A stretch of DNA of 64,000 nucleotides from Onchocerca volvulus (GCA_000499405.2 HG738139.1:7030616-7094615), one strand, 5' to 3'. Positions 11,563 to 25,796 are shown, numbered from the stretch's first letter. Translations and numbers: made by a program. The notes: generated by a model from the sequence alone, not told the origin.

Positions 11563-12235
11563 GCATTATTACATTCTGAATTATAAATAACTGGAAAGGC
11601 GTTTTAAAATTTATTACCTAATAATGAATAGTGACTTGCTCAAATTATTTCGTTGTTCATTCACTTTCTTTTTTAATAGGTTATTGAGCAAACGAAATCT
11701 CGCTTTACACCTGATGTCAACTTCATCAAGAAAAATATCGAATCGCTCATTGAAAAGTTGTATATTCAAAGGACTGATCAAAATGATGAATATCAATACT
11801 TGGCATAGAAATCATTGGTGAGCCTCATGTACAAATTATGATAAAGCATTTTGCCAAGCTATGGACATGTTTATCTTCGTAGATTTATTTGATTTCATCA
11901 CTCCACTCTAAGCTAAGAAGAATTTTGTATGGATGGATGCCAATGAGGTCACTGTCAGTATTGAAGAACATGGGAAATTCCCCATGTTAGCTAGCTATTT
12001 TAGGCTGGATTAACTAATAATGAAATCGTACATAGTTAAGAATGTTTTTTCCGTAACACTATTAATGGTAATGCTTGGTATCGTAACAATAAATTAGGCA
12101 TATCCTGACATGCAGGAGAAATTTGAAATAGATTCTTCAAATCTTCTAGATTCTAGACTCATTGTCAAGGAATTGAATGAATAGCTCATCTAATTTTTTT
12201 TTTTTTTTTGATTTGCACAGAACTAATTTTAAACT

Positions 12236-12241
12236 TTTATT
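12236..12241 (-). terminator. Poly(A) signal of anillin copy B
   Basis: AATAAA on the minus strand about 110 bp beyond the stop codon. It is the first such hexamer seen downstream and fits a short 3' UTR. Confidence 0.5.
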
Positions 12242-12351
12242 TCAATCTTATGAGATTTTATATGGTCGCTTTACATGTAAATAAAAGTAGATAAGACAAT
12301 TCTAGTCATATGTGGGAATATTGATGATACAATGATAAAAAAGTGCATCTT

Positions 12352-15300
12352 TTATGATCGGCAAGACCAAAGTGATAAATTTCGGAGTGAAATATTCATA
12401 GCATTGAGCCACGAATACATTTCATCTTTTCGATCCGCAGCCATTAGAATCCTAAAGGGAAAATAAGTTAAAAAATGAATGAGCTCTATGAATTCCATGA
12501 AAGCCGTGATCTAATTCCAAAATTTTGTCCATTCCTCTTCAATCAACTTTCGAATTCGATGAATTTTTATGAGAAAATGTTTATTAGATAACTAAACATC
12601 TATTTCTGCAATTCTGAACTTCTTAGCCTTCTTAACAATGAAAATGCTGGGTGATTTTTGGAAAACTGCAAGAAATTTATTTGCTAAAATGTCTTGTGTG
12701 TATACAGTATTCCATTATTACTATTCCAATTATATCAGTAATGTTCAAACTATAATTTAAATGAGATTATGAAAATCTAAATGAAATTAAAGAAAAAAAA
12801 AACCAATTTCTTATATGATCAACCTTATTTTATCCGGCTTTTGCGAATATTCGCCAGGCAACCAGACATCAATTTGCATTGAGTTAGGATATGGACAACG
12901 TTCTACGGAAATAGGTTTAATTTCGTTGCATGCGCATGTCCGTAAGTCAATGCTTACCATTGGTGTCTGTAATGACAAGCTAATCATCAATGCACTTATT
13001 AGCTATTAGAAAAATAGCTTCAAAATAAGAATTACTAAGCGGCGAATAACATTAGTCAGTTCAGGAAACTAAATTCTTTTTTTTCCCTTTTTTTTATAAT
13101 CAAAGAAATGTAGGGAATTCAGAATTAGAGCCATTTCTAGAAAAAATGAAATTTATAAATTCTACTGACTTTCGTGCTTTCATCTTCAGGATATCGCCAA
13201 AATCGTAGTTGCCCATCCCAAAGTACACACCAGAATCGAGACCATGAAGCAATATTTTCAACTGGCTGATATAAACTCTGCAGATAAAATATCTCGTACT
13301 TTAATTTTAAAAAATAAGTATTGCTAAAACTTCTGTAGCGGTCAGAAAATACGGCAAATTATAAAACTTATATAAAATTATGAATTATAATTGTAAAGCT
13401 TATTGAAATTTAAAAGTCAGAAATTAAAAAAAAATTAGCTATGTAAATGAGAAAATTCATGGAAAAGTAAATTAGAAAAATCAAGTATGAGCCAGAAGTA
13501 GGGAAAGAGAAGTAGCCAAGGAAAGCGGGAAAAATATTTTTCAAAATCCTTCAGAAAGCTTTCAGGATGTTTAATCTTGAATATTGCTTTAAACATTCCT
13601 TTTATAAATAAAATATAAGAGCGAGTGAAGTGTAAACTCCAGATCATTTTTGCGAGTACGCTTATCAGATATCCGTATTACGATTAAAACGTGTTAAGTT
13701 CGAAAAAAAATTTTAAGTCAAAAAATTGTTTACCAAAAATCCTTTATGGCCGATGGTGCCACAATCTTCCGCATGACAACGAACTTTCATTTCGATAATT
13801 CCATCAAGTGGATAAAGCGTATCAGAGAGATGGAATCTAGTTTTGTGCACATTACTTATGTTAAGTGATAAATGTCCAACACGCTGGAATGATGGGTCTA
13901 TTACTGCTGATGGTCCACCAAGTGAGACTGGTCCTGGAATGAGATAAATAAAATCTATATATTTTTATGATAGCGAATAAACCACTGTGTTAATAGCACA
14001 GTGAAAAAATAACGACATTAAAAAAACTAAAAGTAACTTTTCAATGACTTTCAATAAATTCATTGATCAAGCACCCTTAAAGACAAACTCTATTTGAGCT
14101 TACATCTTATGACTATTTACTTCGTGGGACAATTTATTATCAGGTCACTCATAAATATTCTCGACATATGACTGAAAATCCGGACCTTTATTTGATCTTG
14201 CTAAATTACAATTAATAACCTGGTGAAAGCATTGATTTCTGGGATTTCTTTAACGAATTGCCACTTTTAATATGATATTTAGTTCCATGGCGAAGCAGCT
14301 CTCGTCGCGTTCTCTAAAAAATGATAGAAGGGAAATTTAAATTCAAATATAAGGAATTCTGTGAGTCAACGAACACTCTATCTCTTAAGTGTAAGCATAT
14401 ATATTGTGCTATGGCTGCCACAGAACTTGATGTAAGAACTAATTTAGCTTGAAATGGTACACCTAAAAAATGAATTCAGAACTCGCGCTAGGACTAGAGA
14501 AGATGAGGTTTCTTCTTTTTTTGATATAAAAAGCAATCTCTATAGAATCTCCAAAAATTACTGTAACAATACCTATAAAACAACGAATCTAAACAATAAA
14601 AAAATCTATTGTCAATATTCATCTAATAAAAATATCGAAATTTCTGAGAAAAAAAAAAATTTTAACCTACGAGGGAAAAAATTTCCAATGTACAATTAAA
14701 ATCATGAGGAAGTGATCGAAATTTGATATAATGCGGAAACTCAAGTCTACCAGAACAAATGCCTTCATCACTGGTCGTTAAAGTTGTATGATGAACTGTT
14801 TCTTCACATCGTATCAATACAATGAAGTAAAATAACAACTGGTCTGAAAAGCTTGCTAAAAATCGGATGTTTACTCTTTCCAACAATGAGTTTGTTAGTT
14901 CCTGCTATTCACACCATTTTTAAAGCAATCTTTAAATTTGATTTTTTTTAAATGAAATGATATATGCTGAAAAAGATATAATTTCAGGACATTCATTTTT
15001 ATAAAGAAAACAGCAAACTTCAATTCGGAATCAACTTCCAAATTTCCTTACCGTCATGATAATTAATATGTCCATTGACAAAATCGCGCATAAGTTTCAC
15101 AGAAATATCCCAAAATGTTAAATTTCCTTTCGGTCTATCTGAAATAGAATGTTGAACACTGCCAGTCGCATGTTTCTGAATCAGTCGATCAAGCACAAAA
15201 ATTAAAGCACGTCTGCGTTCTGTCGCTATTAAAAGTGCTCGCTTTGCATCAACCTGAAAAAGAAGTCGGATTAATGCGAATAGCAATCAGAGTACAAGTC

Positions 15301-18300
15301 ATTTGTAAAGAAACTTACTTCTAACAAATATTACTTTATGAGGAGAGATTTAGTCCATAAGCTAAGAAATGTCTCATAGATAAAACTTAAACTTAAGTGT
15401 GAAAAAAAAATTGTGATTTCAAGGGACGACATGGAAATAGAACTAAATGTTCTGGACCTAATCAAATTACATAAAAATAAAATATAATTTTCCAGTAGCA
15501 AATCTTATATGGAAAATAATCAAGACAAGCAAAAATATAATCGGCTTGAAGAATTGTACAAAAGGTGCAGACCAAGCTACTTAGTTTCGCAATAACTCAA
15601 ATTATTCTTTTCTTTTTTACTTACATCATACTTAAACAAGAACATCATTTCATTGATCTCATACTAACCCATTCCAAAAAGACTTATTTAGCTGAACTTA
15701 ATTAACCCTTCATGATTCTAATAACCACAGTATTTCATGAACCTCTTCACGACTTCCTCTGAATTCTTGTGTATTATGGCAAAATGATAGCGCCCGTGAA
15801 GCTTGGACAATTTGTTCTTGCTGCACACTGATTGCTTCTTCTAAACGTGCTCGCTCAATCTCGAAATTCGCTCGATCATTCATATTTCTTTTTGATGTAG
15901 CAGCACGATTGAGATTATTAGCAGTACTACTGAACGGTGACGGAATAAACTGCCTAACAAAAAAAGATCTGATTCATTTCCTTTTTTTTTTTCTTAATTT
16001 AAATTTTAATCGGCAATAAATATTGTAATTTTCCAAGTATAATTATTTCTTATTTCAATATATTGTGTATATCTAGAAGAATAAATAGTACAGCAAGATC
16101 TTTTCAGAAAGATGTAACAGAATAGACCCTAGGCGTGATACAACATTTTAACAACCCAAAAATATCCAATAATTTAAATCAAAGATCTATAATCAAAAAA
16201 CAAAATATTCAGACGGTTATGCATGTTACCTAACGTACAATATTGAAATTCTTTCGATTTTATTTCTTAAATGATATCTTACTTCGAACTATCTGTAACT
16301 CCTATTATTTTAAACTTCTCACCTGCATTTCCACTACTATACATTTGCAACACTAAAATTGTTTTGATTAGCAAACAATCGTTACTTCTATTTACTAGAC
16401 AATTTTTTCCAGTTGAGTAAGAAAATGCCAACAAATTCCACTTTTAATCACCCTACTCATCTTTTTACTTGCTCATTCTGAGTAAAATTATTGAAGTGAG
16501 CATTGCAAAAAAAGTAGAATAAATGAAAATAAAAGTTACTTTCGCTTAATATTTTATGCAGGAAGTCTTTTTTTCTAATTAAAATATCTAGAATCTAGAA
16601 GACTAGAATTTAAGTCTCATGTATAGATATAGAAATAAACCAATAAATCAAACGCCCTGAATAAAAAAGTTCCTAAAATTACCCAAGTATTACTGTCTCG
16701 CTCCCGGATCGATTTTCTTTTTCTTTCCGTCGATAAAAAGAAACTGAATGTGCCAAAGGAGCTATTGCTGAAACAAACCATCTTTGTTATAACATGGGAT
16801 TTACAAAAGCAGCAGAATTAAATATCATTTCTTCAATTTTTGTATATACAATTTATTTACTCTTAATTTATGAATTGCACAAAGAACTTTCGAAATATTG
16901 GAAACATACCTTCAATATTTTCATGATCTGTCGATACTACAGCTGGAGAGGATAAAGTTGTTCGAACTTCAGGTGTACTGAGGATGGCGGACATAAGAGA
17001 AGAATTTTTATCTGGTGTCTGCAGAAGAATTTAGCTTACACAACAAAAAAGTACTAGGTCTATAACTAAACAGTTAACAGAAACTTAAATAAAATTTGTA
17101 ACTCTTTCTGAATGCATTATTGATCACAACATTGAAGATGTTTTAATACATATTGTATTATTTCAATCATATCTTCTTTCGGATCAGATATTTCTTCCTT
17201 AAGAATCTGCTATTGCCACTCTGTACATAATGTTTTATACTATATCTAGAATACAAATTAGTTTTCTGAAAAATAATCTCTTACTCGGTTAATGAACTGA
17301 AAAGCATCATCTATAAGTTGATTGGGTTCGCTACCACTTTTGCTGGAAGTAATCGCTTTGCTTCCTTTTTCTTCTTCTTGAATCTTTTCCTTGTTAACTG
17401 TGAATAATTGCTCTTCAAGTATATTTTCGGTGGGCTGCTGAAACTAGAAGGGTAATTGCGCAATTCAATATATAAACTGTCTCTCACACGAAATTTCAGC
17501 AATCGGAAATCATCCCATCAATGCAAATAGCAGTGATATCTCACATTCACGAAAAATAAATACGCTTCAATTTCGAGTTTCTTTTTAAATTTTTGAAAGC
17601 AGACGAAGGTAATTAATTCCTTAAACCTGCTAGCTACCTCTATGTCCTTTTCCAACAAACTAACTAAAATTACAGTATTGGAGCGAAACAATATCACTAA
17701 TTTACTAACAATGCAAGAAGTGGAGGAAGCAGCTGATATTGGTCGAAAACCAGGAATTTGAACTGAGCCTGAAATGTAAGATAAATTAGATGCTTGGTTC
17801 ATTAATGACAACAAAATTTTGAAAAAAAAATTCACTTTTTGTTTCACAATATGACTGTGGTCGCATCCTCTCCTGCTTCAGTGATTTTGTCATTCGTATA
17901 GCTGCCTGTAAAAGTTCATCTTCCTTCTGATCTGGATGTAGAGGAGTGCCAGTAGCAGAAGATACCTGAACGGAATTCATTACAGTTGAATAGACAATAG
18001 ATATATTAAAAAATTCATATTTTTGAAGTAAAAGTTTGTACTTCTGACAAATATTTAATATTGCATGATCATCAGTAAAATTCATGCTATTTGGTTGCGC
18101 CACAAGCTGTGCCTATGAGATAAAAAAATGTGTAAAAAAATACTCAAAAAGTATAACCAGAAAAGAAATAAAAGGACTTTCAAAAAATATAAACGGATGC
18201 AGTCGTCGAAAGAGAGTGATAAATGGGATTGATAAAATATATGGCTTTAATAATACCTACTTCCCATCTGTCGCGTAAACTTTTTACGTTTGTCGAACGA

Positions 18301-21300
18301 GTGTCAATTTCAGTACAATCAGATCGTTTCCTCTGAAAAATCACAAATATGAAATGGCATAACAGAAGAAAGAGTTAATAAAATAATTAAAACAATAATC
18401 AATCGGAAACAGAGACTAACAGATTGCGAATGACAATGTTCGAATTGTGAAAGCGCGACACCGACTTTAGGTGCAACCTTCGCTTTCAATCTTTCCTCAT
18501 CGATTTTTTCATCAAGTCTACAAAGTGATTTCGTTTTTTATTATTTTCATTAAATAACTTTAAATAAATTATTTAATAAAAAGGATGCCATTTAAAAAAA
18601 CATCATCAATATTTTTTTTTAATTTTTTAATTCCACTTTTTAACTTTAGTTTCTTGAACTTTTTAAGGAAAATTAGTGAAATTGGATCTCATGCCAACAG
18701 ATTCATCTTATTACCAGAAAATGCAAAGACTCGGTCAAGTACTAATTTCAAGGTTATCAAAACTTACATTAGTTTTTCTATCAAATTAGCAATCATAAGA
18801 TTAAAACTTTCCTGATTAACTGAGAATATTTTATCATTATTCTGAAATCCGAATTATCAAGCCTTCGGTCACTTATTAAAACGAACATTTGAATCTTAAA
18901 TTTTCCCCTCTACTTTTTGGCCGAAGAATATTCTACTGAAGTCTTACTGTTTCGCCATTTGTTTTGCGTAAGTTGATTTATCAGCACTAGTTGAAATTGT
19001 CGAAATGGCACTATTTGCAGCCACCGTGATTTCATCAATAATGTCACTGCGATTCCTTACAGAAAAAGTTCCTGAAAATAATAAAGATAGGTATACTTTT
19101 AGTGATTCAAAAAGATTATGATTCCTGTCAATATATTTGCAATTCACAAATAATCGAACAAATTTTCAATTTTTATTTTTTTTTTCGATTATCATATTTT
19201 TACATTTTACGAATATTTGAAATTTTAACGGGAATGTCATAATAAAAGATGTTTAGAATTGAAAAACAATATTACCTTTACTCCACTTTGGCTCACTACG
19301 ATTTGGTTCAATAACACTATCATTCTGCAAAAATACTAAGTTTTTCGAAGTAAAATAGGTCAAATGTATTCCTACTAAAATTATTGAACAATGCACAAAC
19401 TCGGAATTCGAACAGCTCTCTGCTGAGAAGGAAAAAAGATGAATAAAATCGAAAACTTACGCCTCTTAGGGATTTAGGTTGTTCTTTTGGTGTTTTGCGC
19501 TGCAATGAAGGAGCATTATTAATTCAAAAATTTTTGTTTTTGGTAGGTTTTTTTAAAAGCTTATCTTAATTAATGTTATATTTTTACTGAAATGACTTTA
19601 AAATTAGGGAAGCTCCAAACTTACTCTAAAAAATTTATGAATTCCATACTCTTTCGTCTCGGAGCAGTTGTCAACATCAGATTCTGATGGGTTCTTGTCA
19701 TCAGCCAAATTTTTTTCTAATTCTGTCCTAGCAGGATATCTTTTGGTTAAAGAATCCTGAAAAAGTAATAATTCAAATCATACTTCAAAGTGATAAAATG
19801 GCAGGACCTATATTCTTGTTCCTCATGCCTTTCATTCAGCATTTCTTTCGGAAAATTTTACACTTCTTCAGAAGGTTATAAAAGAACTAAAAATATAAAA
19901 CTAAGAGATTGGAAATTTAACAGCATCTTTCTCCAATTATGGATGTCTTTTATCACAATTTTCATTTTCTAAATTTATAATAAATCCCGAACAAATCAGT
20001 CTCTTAGCATTGCATTTCATTGAATCTTGCAACAAAAAAAAAGCAAAAGAATGAAAACTCACGCAATGTAATGAACAATTTTCCATTAAGGGATCAATTT
20101 CGGCTAATTCACATACAGGTGACGCAAATCGCAAATGTTTTTCGCTTGTATTACGTAGCAAGTTGCTCGATTTTAACGATTCCGATGATTTGTAAACAGT
20201 TGCCGCTGTCGCCATCTTTTCCTGCTCATTCGTTTTATCAAACGATTCATCAGCATATGCTATCGTTTCATCATTGAGGATAGATGCTGGTTTTCCTTCA
20301 TCAATCCGAGGCAAAGAACTGACCGAAGATGATGAATAATAGCTGACAGTAGGTGTAAACAATACTGCTGGAGAAATCTGAAAAGAAATTCAGATTTCAT
20401 AAAAATAAATAAACTTATTCTTTTCGATTAAGCTCAAAATGATCAGCAATGATTTATACATATTTATAGAAAACAGATGTTCTCTGAGCCATAAAATACT
20501 GCATAAATTCCGTAAAAGTTGTCATATGGATGTTTAGGAAACAAAAAGAAGGGAAAGTGGACACATATTCTAGAATGCCAATTTTACATTCACAACGAAG
20601 CAAAAAAAAAAAAAAAAAATTTCTAAAATTAAATCAAAATAGTAAATAAGAATTAAAAATCTGGTTACATCTCCACCACTTAGACGTGGTGATGGCCCTT
20701 TGAGGAATGATTCCTTGGAGCGTAAAGGTTTCAGATCGCATTCGAAATTTTCGACTTCAGCAGCAAGAGCAGCAAATCGAGCACGCAGCTTCTCATTACG
20801 TAATTTATCTGCTGTACAGGCATCATGTAGTGAATCGGAACTTGGCTGCAATATTACAGTACATTAAATGAAAATGCACTAAACTAGGATGCAAGAATGA
20901 ATCGCCAAATAACTGTGGTACTTTCCTCAATTTAAGTTTGAACTACTCTTGCCTTTTTAGTCCCATGTTAAAACACTACTTTTATGATTTTTAGATTACA
21001 TAAAACAACAAACATTTCGGGAACCATCTAATGAAATTCTTTTCATTATTTCTAATTCTTCTGTCGGATAAATTGAATGACCACTCTGTTCCTGGTTTTT
21101 ATTCAGTAGTGGACGTAACAGTACCGATTTGGTACCGCCTTGTGACACTGATGTTTCTGAAAATTATTTTTTAAGTCCATAAGTTTCATGATATGATGAA
21201 TCAGCAAAGGAATTTATGCGAATGATCGGATAGTTCAATTTTAGAAGAATGCCTTCAAAATAATATCATTCTATTTAAATGGAATTTTATCGAATGCGGC

Positions 21301-21777
21301 AAATTAGCACCTAGTTTGGAATTTAACAATGCATTTTCCTTTTCAATGAATAATTCTCGCTCTTTGGTACGTTGAATAATTCTCTGAAATTTGCATGAAA
21401 AAATTTGAATTTATATCTTCAAATATTGCAAAAAAAAAAAAAAAATATTTAAGGCTAACTCAATTTAATCGTCATAAAATAAAAACAGAGTATTACAGCA
21501 ATAATCAATTAAATTTTTTGTTTTCAAAATAATATTTCGTACTCCATGCATATTCATACCTTTCATGTGAGTTTACTCCTACGTTACAAAGAATAAATGT
21601 TTAATAAATTCAATTACAAAGCTGATTTTTTTATGATGCGACCAAATCTTGAGCGAAATATTAAAAATCAATTCTCTGAGAAAAATAAGTGGGTAATCCT
21701 TAAAAAAACCAACATCTAACCAGTAATATCATTCAGAAAGAAAAACTTACAGTTAAATCGATATCCTCTACTTTCAT
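12352..21777 (-). CDS. ani-1: Anillin, copy B (complete)
   Basis: Cytokinesis scaffold that links actomyosin, septins, RhoA and membrane at the contractile ring. Exons: 21751-21777, 21311-21383, 21014-21156, 20669-20845, 20063-20377, 19625-19756, 19461-19499, 19276-19324, 18948-19071, 18421-18517, 18261-18332, 17848-18112, 17710-17768, 17285-17437, 16910-17018, 16683-16767, 15743-15953, 15052-15253, 14671-14843, 14220-14313, 13734-13933, 13170-13277, 12824-12966, 12352-12451. These sum to 3150 nt (1049 aa), in frame throughout; C. elegans ANI-1 is of similar size. A coiled coil ([16 protein letters not shown]) lies near residue 670. The anillin homology region follows ([34 protein letters not shown]), then a C-terminal PH domain from about residue 935 ([27 protein letters not shown]). 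The start ATG has an in-frame TAA just upstream. The symbol is by family; the ani-1/2/3 orthology is not proven. Confidence 0.9.
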
Positions 21778-21966
21778 ATTTTATGGATGATCACTTAATC
21801 CTCGCTAGTAGACATATCTTTTATATCCTGCAGATTTGAAGATAAATGATAAAAGAAGTGGTATTGTAACAAAACGCACTCTATAAAAAACTTTTCTAAT
21901 TTTGATAAAGCAATAGCAAATAAATAATTTATAAGACAATTTGGTTTTAACTTTAAAAGTTTTCTT

Positions 21967-22403
21967 GATTGATGGACGAGTGATTCTTCGACTGCGTTAT
22001 AAACAATTATTTGAGAATATCCAAGTAAATTGATCACGGGGTTATTCTTTTTTTTGTCGATAGTAGAAAATGGAAAGAATACTGCTCAATTTGCGCTGTG
22101 GAACTGCTACTACTGTTCTGTTCCTTTGAACTTCGAACCGCTGCTACAGCTGTGTCGATCTGTGTCTGCGAAAATTCGAACTGCCTCCAGCTCCGAAATC
22201 CTGAGATTTTAAATCCTTCGGGATTTATCTCTCTACCTGATCTCCCATGTGTCGCCTCATGATTGGCTGGATCGGAGCGTTTTGGCGGTAAACACGTTTA
22301 TCCTTACAGATTGTTGGTCTTCTTGAAACTATGACCTTTAAGCTATTTGACCTTTAACATTCCTTGTTTACGATAATTACATCTTTCGGGAATTTTTCCG
22401 ACA
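21967..22403 (-). repeat. BEL/Pao 3' LTR remnant
   Basis: Reading from 22,403 on the minus strand it begins TGTCGGAAAAATTCCCGAAAG, which parallels TGTCGGAGAATCCCGAAAG at 56,035 on the plus strand. A shared GTAAAC...GCTCCGATC...CCAATCAT segment follows in the same order. It is about 440 bp against about 600 bp for the copy at 56 kb, so it is probably truncated. Confidence 0.55.
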
Positions 22404-23971
22404 TTCCCGATTGAAAGGAGATTGAGATCATCAGGAAGTAAAATTCGGGGATTATGGTGAAAAGTATTTTGTTTCTGTTTGAATTCGTCGTTTGGTAGCA
22501 CTCCTGGTTTGTTAAATGATGGATTGTTCTTTTCAGTTTTTTGCTTGACTTCTCGAATGTCTTGAATTCTCATTGTTGTTAATTTCTAAGGGATATAGCT
22601 TTCTGTTGAGATCTTATTGATCTTCTTTGTGGCATTTCTACTAAGGCATTTCTTGCTTATCCATCTCTTCCTCTCTTAATCTCCTTTATTTAAGCTAATT
22701 TTCACATATCGCGGAGAACTTCTGATTCATTAATTAGTATAATTTCTTTCTCATATGTGGCATTGTTTCTATGTTTCTCGGAGTTCGTTCACTAAGACTG
22801 ATTAAATATTCATTTCTCCACATCTCCTAAAATGTATCTGAGGCTTTGAGGATGTCTGACCAATAATTAATAAGTTTTTCCTTGGTACTTGATTTATGAG
22901 GAACAAATTCATTCTGGTCATTGTCGTCATCAGAATGACTACAGAAGCACTGGGAGAGATAAAATCGACTGGGCGTATGATTTTGTAATTATCAAAGTTT
23001 CCGTAAGTCAATGATCAAATATTAAGAATATCTTCAATTTCCACCATTAATGTTATCAATTTTCCTTACCATATCTTTTTTTTTCCTTTACCTTAACTTT
23101 TTCCAACAGTTCTTCTCGTTGCCTTTTTGATCAGTCCAATTATTCTTTCATAATTCCTCCATTAAATGGGACGCTTGACTTTATTTTCTTCCAGATCACT
23201 CCCTTTTGTGCTAAGAAATCCGTTAGTTTGGCATTTTGCTTCATAAAAGTTTTGAAAATTGACTGGAATTGATTAGGATTATCTCTCAAAACTAACTCAG
23301 AATAGCCTCATCGGGCAACGAATCTTCTTAATATGTGCAAAAAGCTTTCGGCAGACAAATTCTCTACCAGTTCTAAATGCATCGCTCTAGTTCTGAAACA
23401 TATAAAGAAAACTATCTATCTTTCGGTTACGCCATTATCAACTTTGACAGAAAGAGGATGCAGATAATCCAGACTAACACAGGTTCTAGACTAACTGATC
23501 CGAATTTCCGGAAGATTGGGCTGACTGGAAGCTGAATGGTTTAATGGTCCATGTTTACAAGCATACATTTATGGAGGACTCGTTTACTTCATTTCGCCCC
23601 TTAGGTATTCAGAATTTACTTTCCAGAAAGAGTATGCGCAATTCCGACATGGACCAAATCTTCATGTTAACTGTTGTATGAGGTGCTAAAAAATCATGGT
23701 TAAAAGAAAAACCAGTTGGCAACAATAAGAAATTCAGTTCCAAAGAACATTCTGCGAAAGATACAATTCATTTTAGAAAGAGCTTTAAATAATAAATGGA
23801 AGTCGTTTTAGGTTAAGAATATTAACAATAACTGCCTGGATTCCCAAATTGATAAAATTTTCAACAAAGGAAAAAATACATGGTTACAGCTAATATCAAT
23901 GAAATCGACTCACATTTGACGATTACGAATTGTTAAATGGGTGCTAATTAAACAAGCACAACCAGAAGGAA

Positions 23972-24105
23972 CATCAACTGGATTATGTTCACTTGAAATA
24001 TAACGGGACTTCGACTCTACTAATAATATTCTCGCATGAGTTGTAATTTCGCAGTGGTTCTCTATTTCATTTCTTCATTTTCGGAATATTCTTTGAAATT
24101 GAATT
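23972..24105 (+). repeat. Direct repeat within retroelement relic, unit 1
   Basis: About 134 bp, repeated at 24,302-24,435 with a handful of mismatches (offset 330). It starts ATCAACTGGATTATGTTCA and ends GGAATATTCTTTGAAA-TGAATT. Confidence 0.85.
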
Positions 24106-24301
24106 AATAACCGAAGAAATAAGCAAGTGGAGTTCATTCTACAACGAAAAAGAGGAGTTTTGGAGATCAAAAAGCCGATTGAAGAATTCGGAATTAGATG
24201 ATGGAAGTAAATACTCTATCTTCCGAGACATGATCCAGATAGCCCTTTCCATCATGGTTCATAATTTCTAGGCTTTATTAGAGATATCTTTTCATTGCAA
24301 T

Positions 24302-24435
24302 ATCAACTGGATTATGTTCATTTGAAATATAACGGGACTACGACTCTACTAATAATATTCTCGGATGAGTTGTAATTTCGCAATGGTTCTCTATTTCATT
24401 TCTTCATTTTCGGAATATTCTTTGAAACTGAATTC
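24302..24435 (+). repeat. Direct repeat within retroelement relic, unit 2
   Basis: Second unit of the 134-bp direct repeat. It lies at the 5' (minus-strand upstream) end of the BEL/Pao remnant and reflects a local duplication during decay. Confidence 0.85.
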
Positions 24436-24625
24436 CGTAATACTGAAAGATGCTGATATTTATGATAATAAAAGATAGAATTTATATTTAATGAACAAAT
24501 TTCCACTATATAAAACGTTAAAATTCATCAGAGTTTTCACGGGAAAACAGAATGATCAAAACGACAGCCCGTCGTTCAAAGAAACTCTCGAAGATTCCAG
24601 AAGTTCTTTAATTACTTTTTGAACA

Positions 24626-25796
24626 ATAATAGCACTATAAAATATATTATGAACTTAATTGCTTTCTAGTAAATCAATCTAAGCAAAATTTTCGTCCGTG
24701 AATCATCCATAAGTTTTTTAATGTTTTTTATCTTAAGTTTCCCTACATTTTACTAGGATCACAAAACCCTATCCAATCACTGAAATAAATAGTTTTCATA
24801 GTTATCGTAGTTTTCAATATTCATTACATTATGAAAATTATTATCATTTTCATACAGTTGAAGGGATCTTTTACTTTCAAAATAAAATATGGAGTTAATT
24901 CGAATCAAAATGCATTAAAACAGCTCCTTCTTTTAAATAGTCAGGATAAAACAGTAATAATTGTAAACAATTTTCTTCTGTTGCTCAGACAAAAAAAAAT
25001 TCATATTCATTAATTTCCACTTATTTTTCTATGTGCCTCTCCTTTGTCAGTGACTACTAAACTTTAATTGAATTCGAAATAAATTCATGAGTAATGCAGA
25101 GACGACTATTCATCTGAATTTATAACAAATTTCATCAAAACTAATAAAAGCCATCGGATCATTAAAGTAGTAGACGGGAAAAGGCCGGAAATTTTCTGGA
25201 TGAGAAGAGCAGATGGATTTGAGAAAAATAGCAATCCTGAGAGAAAGCACATAAGTCCCGAGGATACTACATGTCAAGCAAGAAACTTTCCATATTTTCT
25301 AACTTACCATAAAGTAATTAAGAAACAAAACAAATCAAATTTCTACAGATTTCAAAGGTACAATCAAAAAAACAACGAATCAAAAATAACGCCACATTCA
25401 CAACATGCATCCTTCATCGATCGGCACAGCAACCTACTGTGTCCCGCTCATTTCAAATTCGAAATATATCGCTCTTTGACTCCGGTGTGCAATTCTTTCA
25501 GTCCGTTCTTGCTATGATTCGACCTAGAATGAGACAAGTTGCTGGTGCGAGTTGAGAACTAAGAGGAGGTGAAAATTAATTTTGATGGATTTGCTATCAA
25601 ACTATCAGCATAGCCATTCCCATAATCCATTCTCCTTAACTACTTTCCCATTATTTTCAGTTCTTCATAGTTGCTTGAGTGGACAAAAGAAAAAGGAAAT
25701 ACCATTGTGAGTAATTCGCTAAAACAAGTTTGAACCACCGTGTGATCATTCATTTTTAGCCTCCTTAAATATCGAGCATTTCCACAACTTTATGTT
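24626..25796. other. Spacer between anillin B and PAN3, no gene seen
   Basis: Nearly identical to 4,736-5,916. No conserved coding potential: matching open frames in the two copies differ by frame-changing indels. Confidence 0.7.

Larger units (their letters stand above)
11331..12351. other. 3' flank of anillin B, no gene seen
   Basis: Contains the third R2 copy and the anillin B poly(A) signal. Otherwise it is AT-rich DNA with short open frames that overlap on both strands (11,614-11,821). I see no splice-supported coding. Confidence 0.6.
21950..24625 (-). mobile_element. Decayed BEL/Pao LTR retrotransposon upstream of anillin B
   Basis: Insertion in duplicate B relative to A. On the minus strand, 23,312-23,490 reads VGLDYLHPLSVKV, then after a stop TRAMHLELVENLSAESF, then FVAR. 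This is the start of the BEL/Pao-type integrase core. Further on, at 23,105-23,290, come LTDFLAQKGVIWKK, VPFNGG and, one frame over, NYERIIGLIKK. At least one frameshift and several stops are visible, so it is dead. A 3' LTR-like stretch follows at 21,967-22,403, preceded by GGGAATGTCGG, a typical end of the polypurine tract plus LTR start. No intact reverse transcriptase or gag was found; the 5' part appears deleted or scrambled. Confidence 0.75.
17441..25796. repeat. Duplicated block, copy B (partner 1-5916)
   Basis: Partner of the block at the left end of the window. Relative to copy A it contains an inserted retroelement relic at about 21,950-24,625. Homology resumes near 24,620 and ends near 25,796, where copy A has its own insertion. 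It then picks up once more at 25,802, matching 10,858 onward. Confidence 0.95.

Noticed and set aside
13740..13935. Initial idea that the minus-strand gene was SPD-2/Cep192
   Set aside because: The flanking exons match the anillin homology region and a PH domain, which SPD-2 lacks.
17449..17847. Possible extra exon between anillin exons 13 and 14
   Set aside because: The open frame there is only the continuation of exon 13 into the intron; exons 13 and 14 already join in frame.
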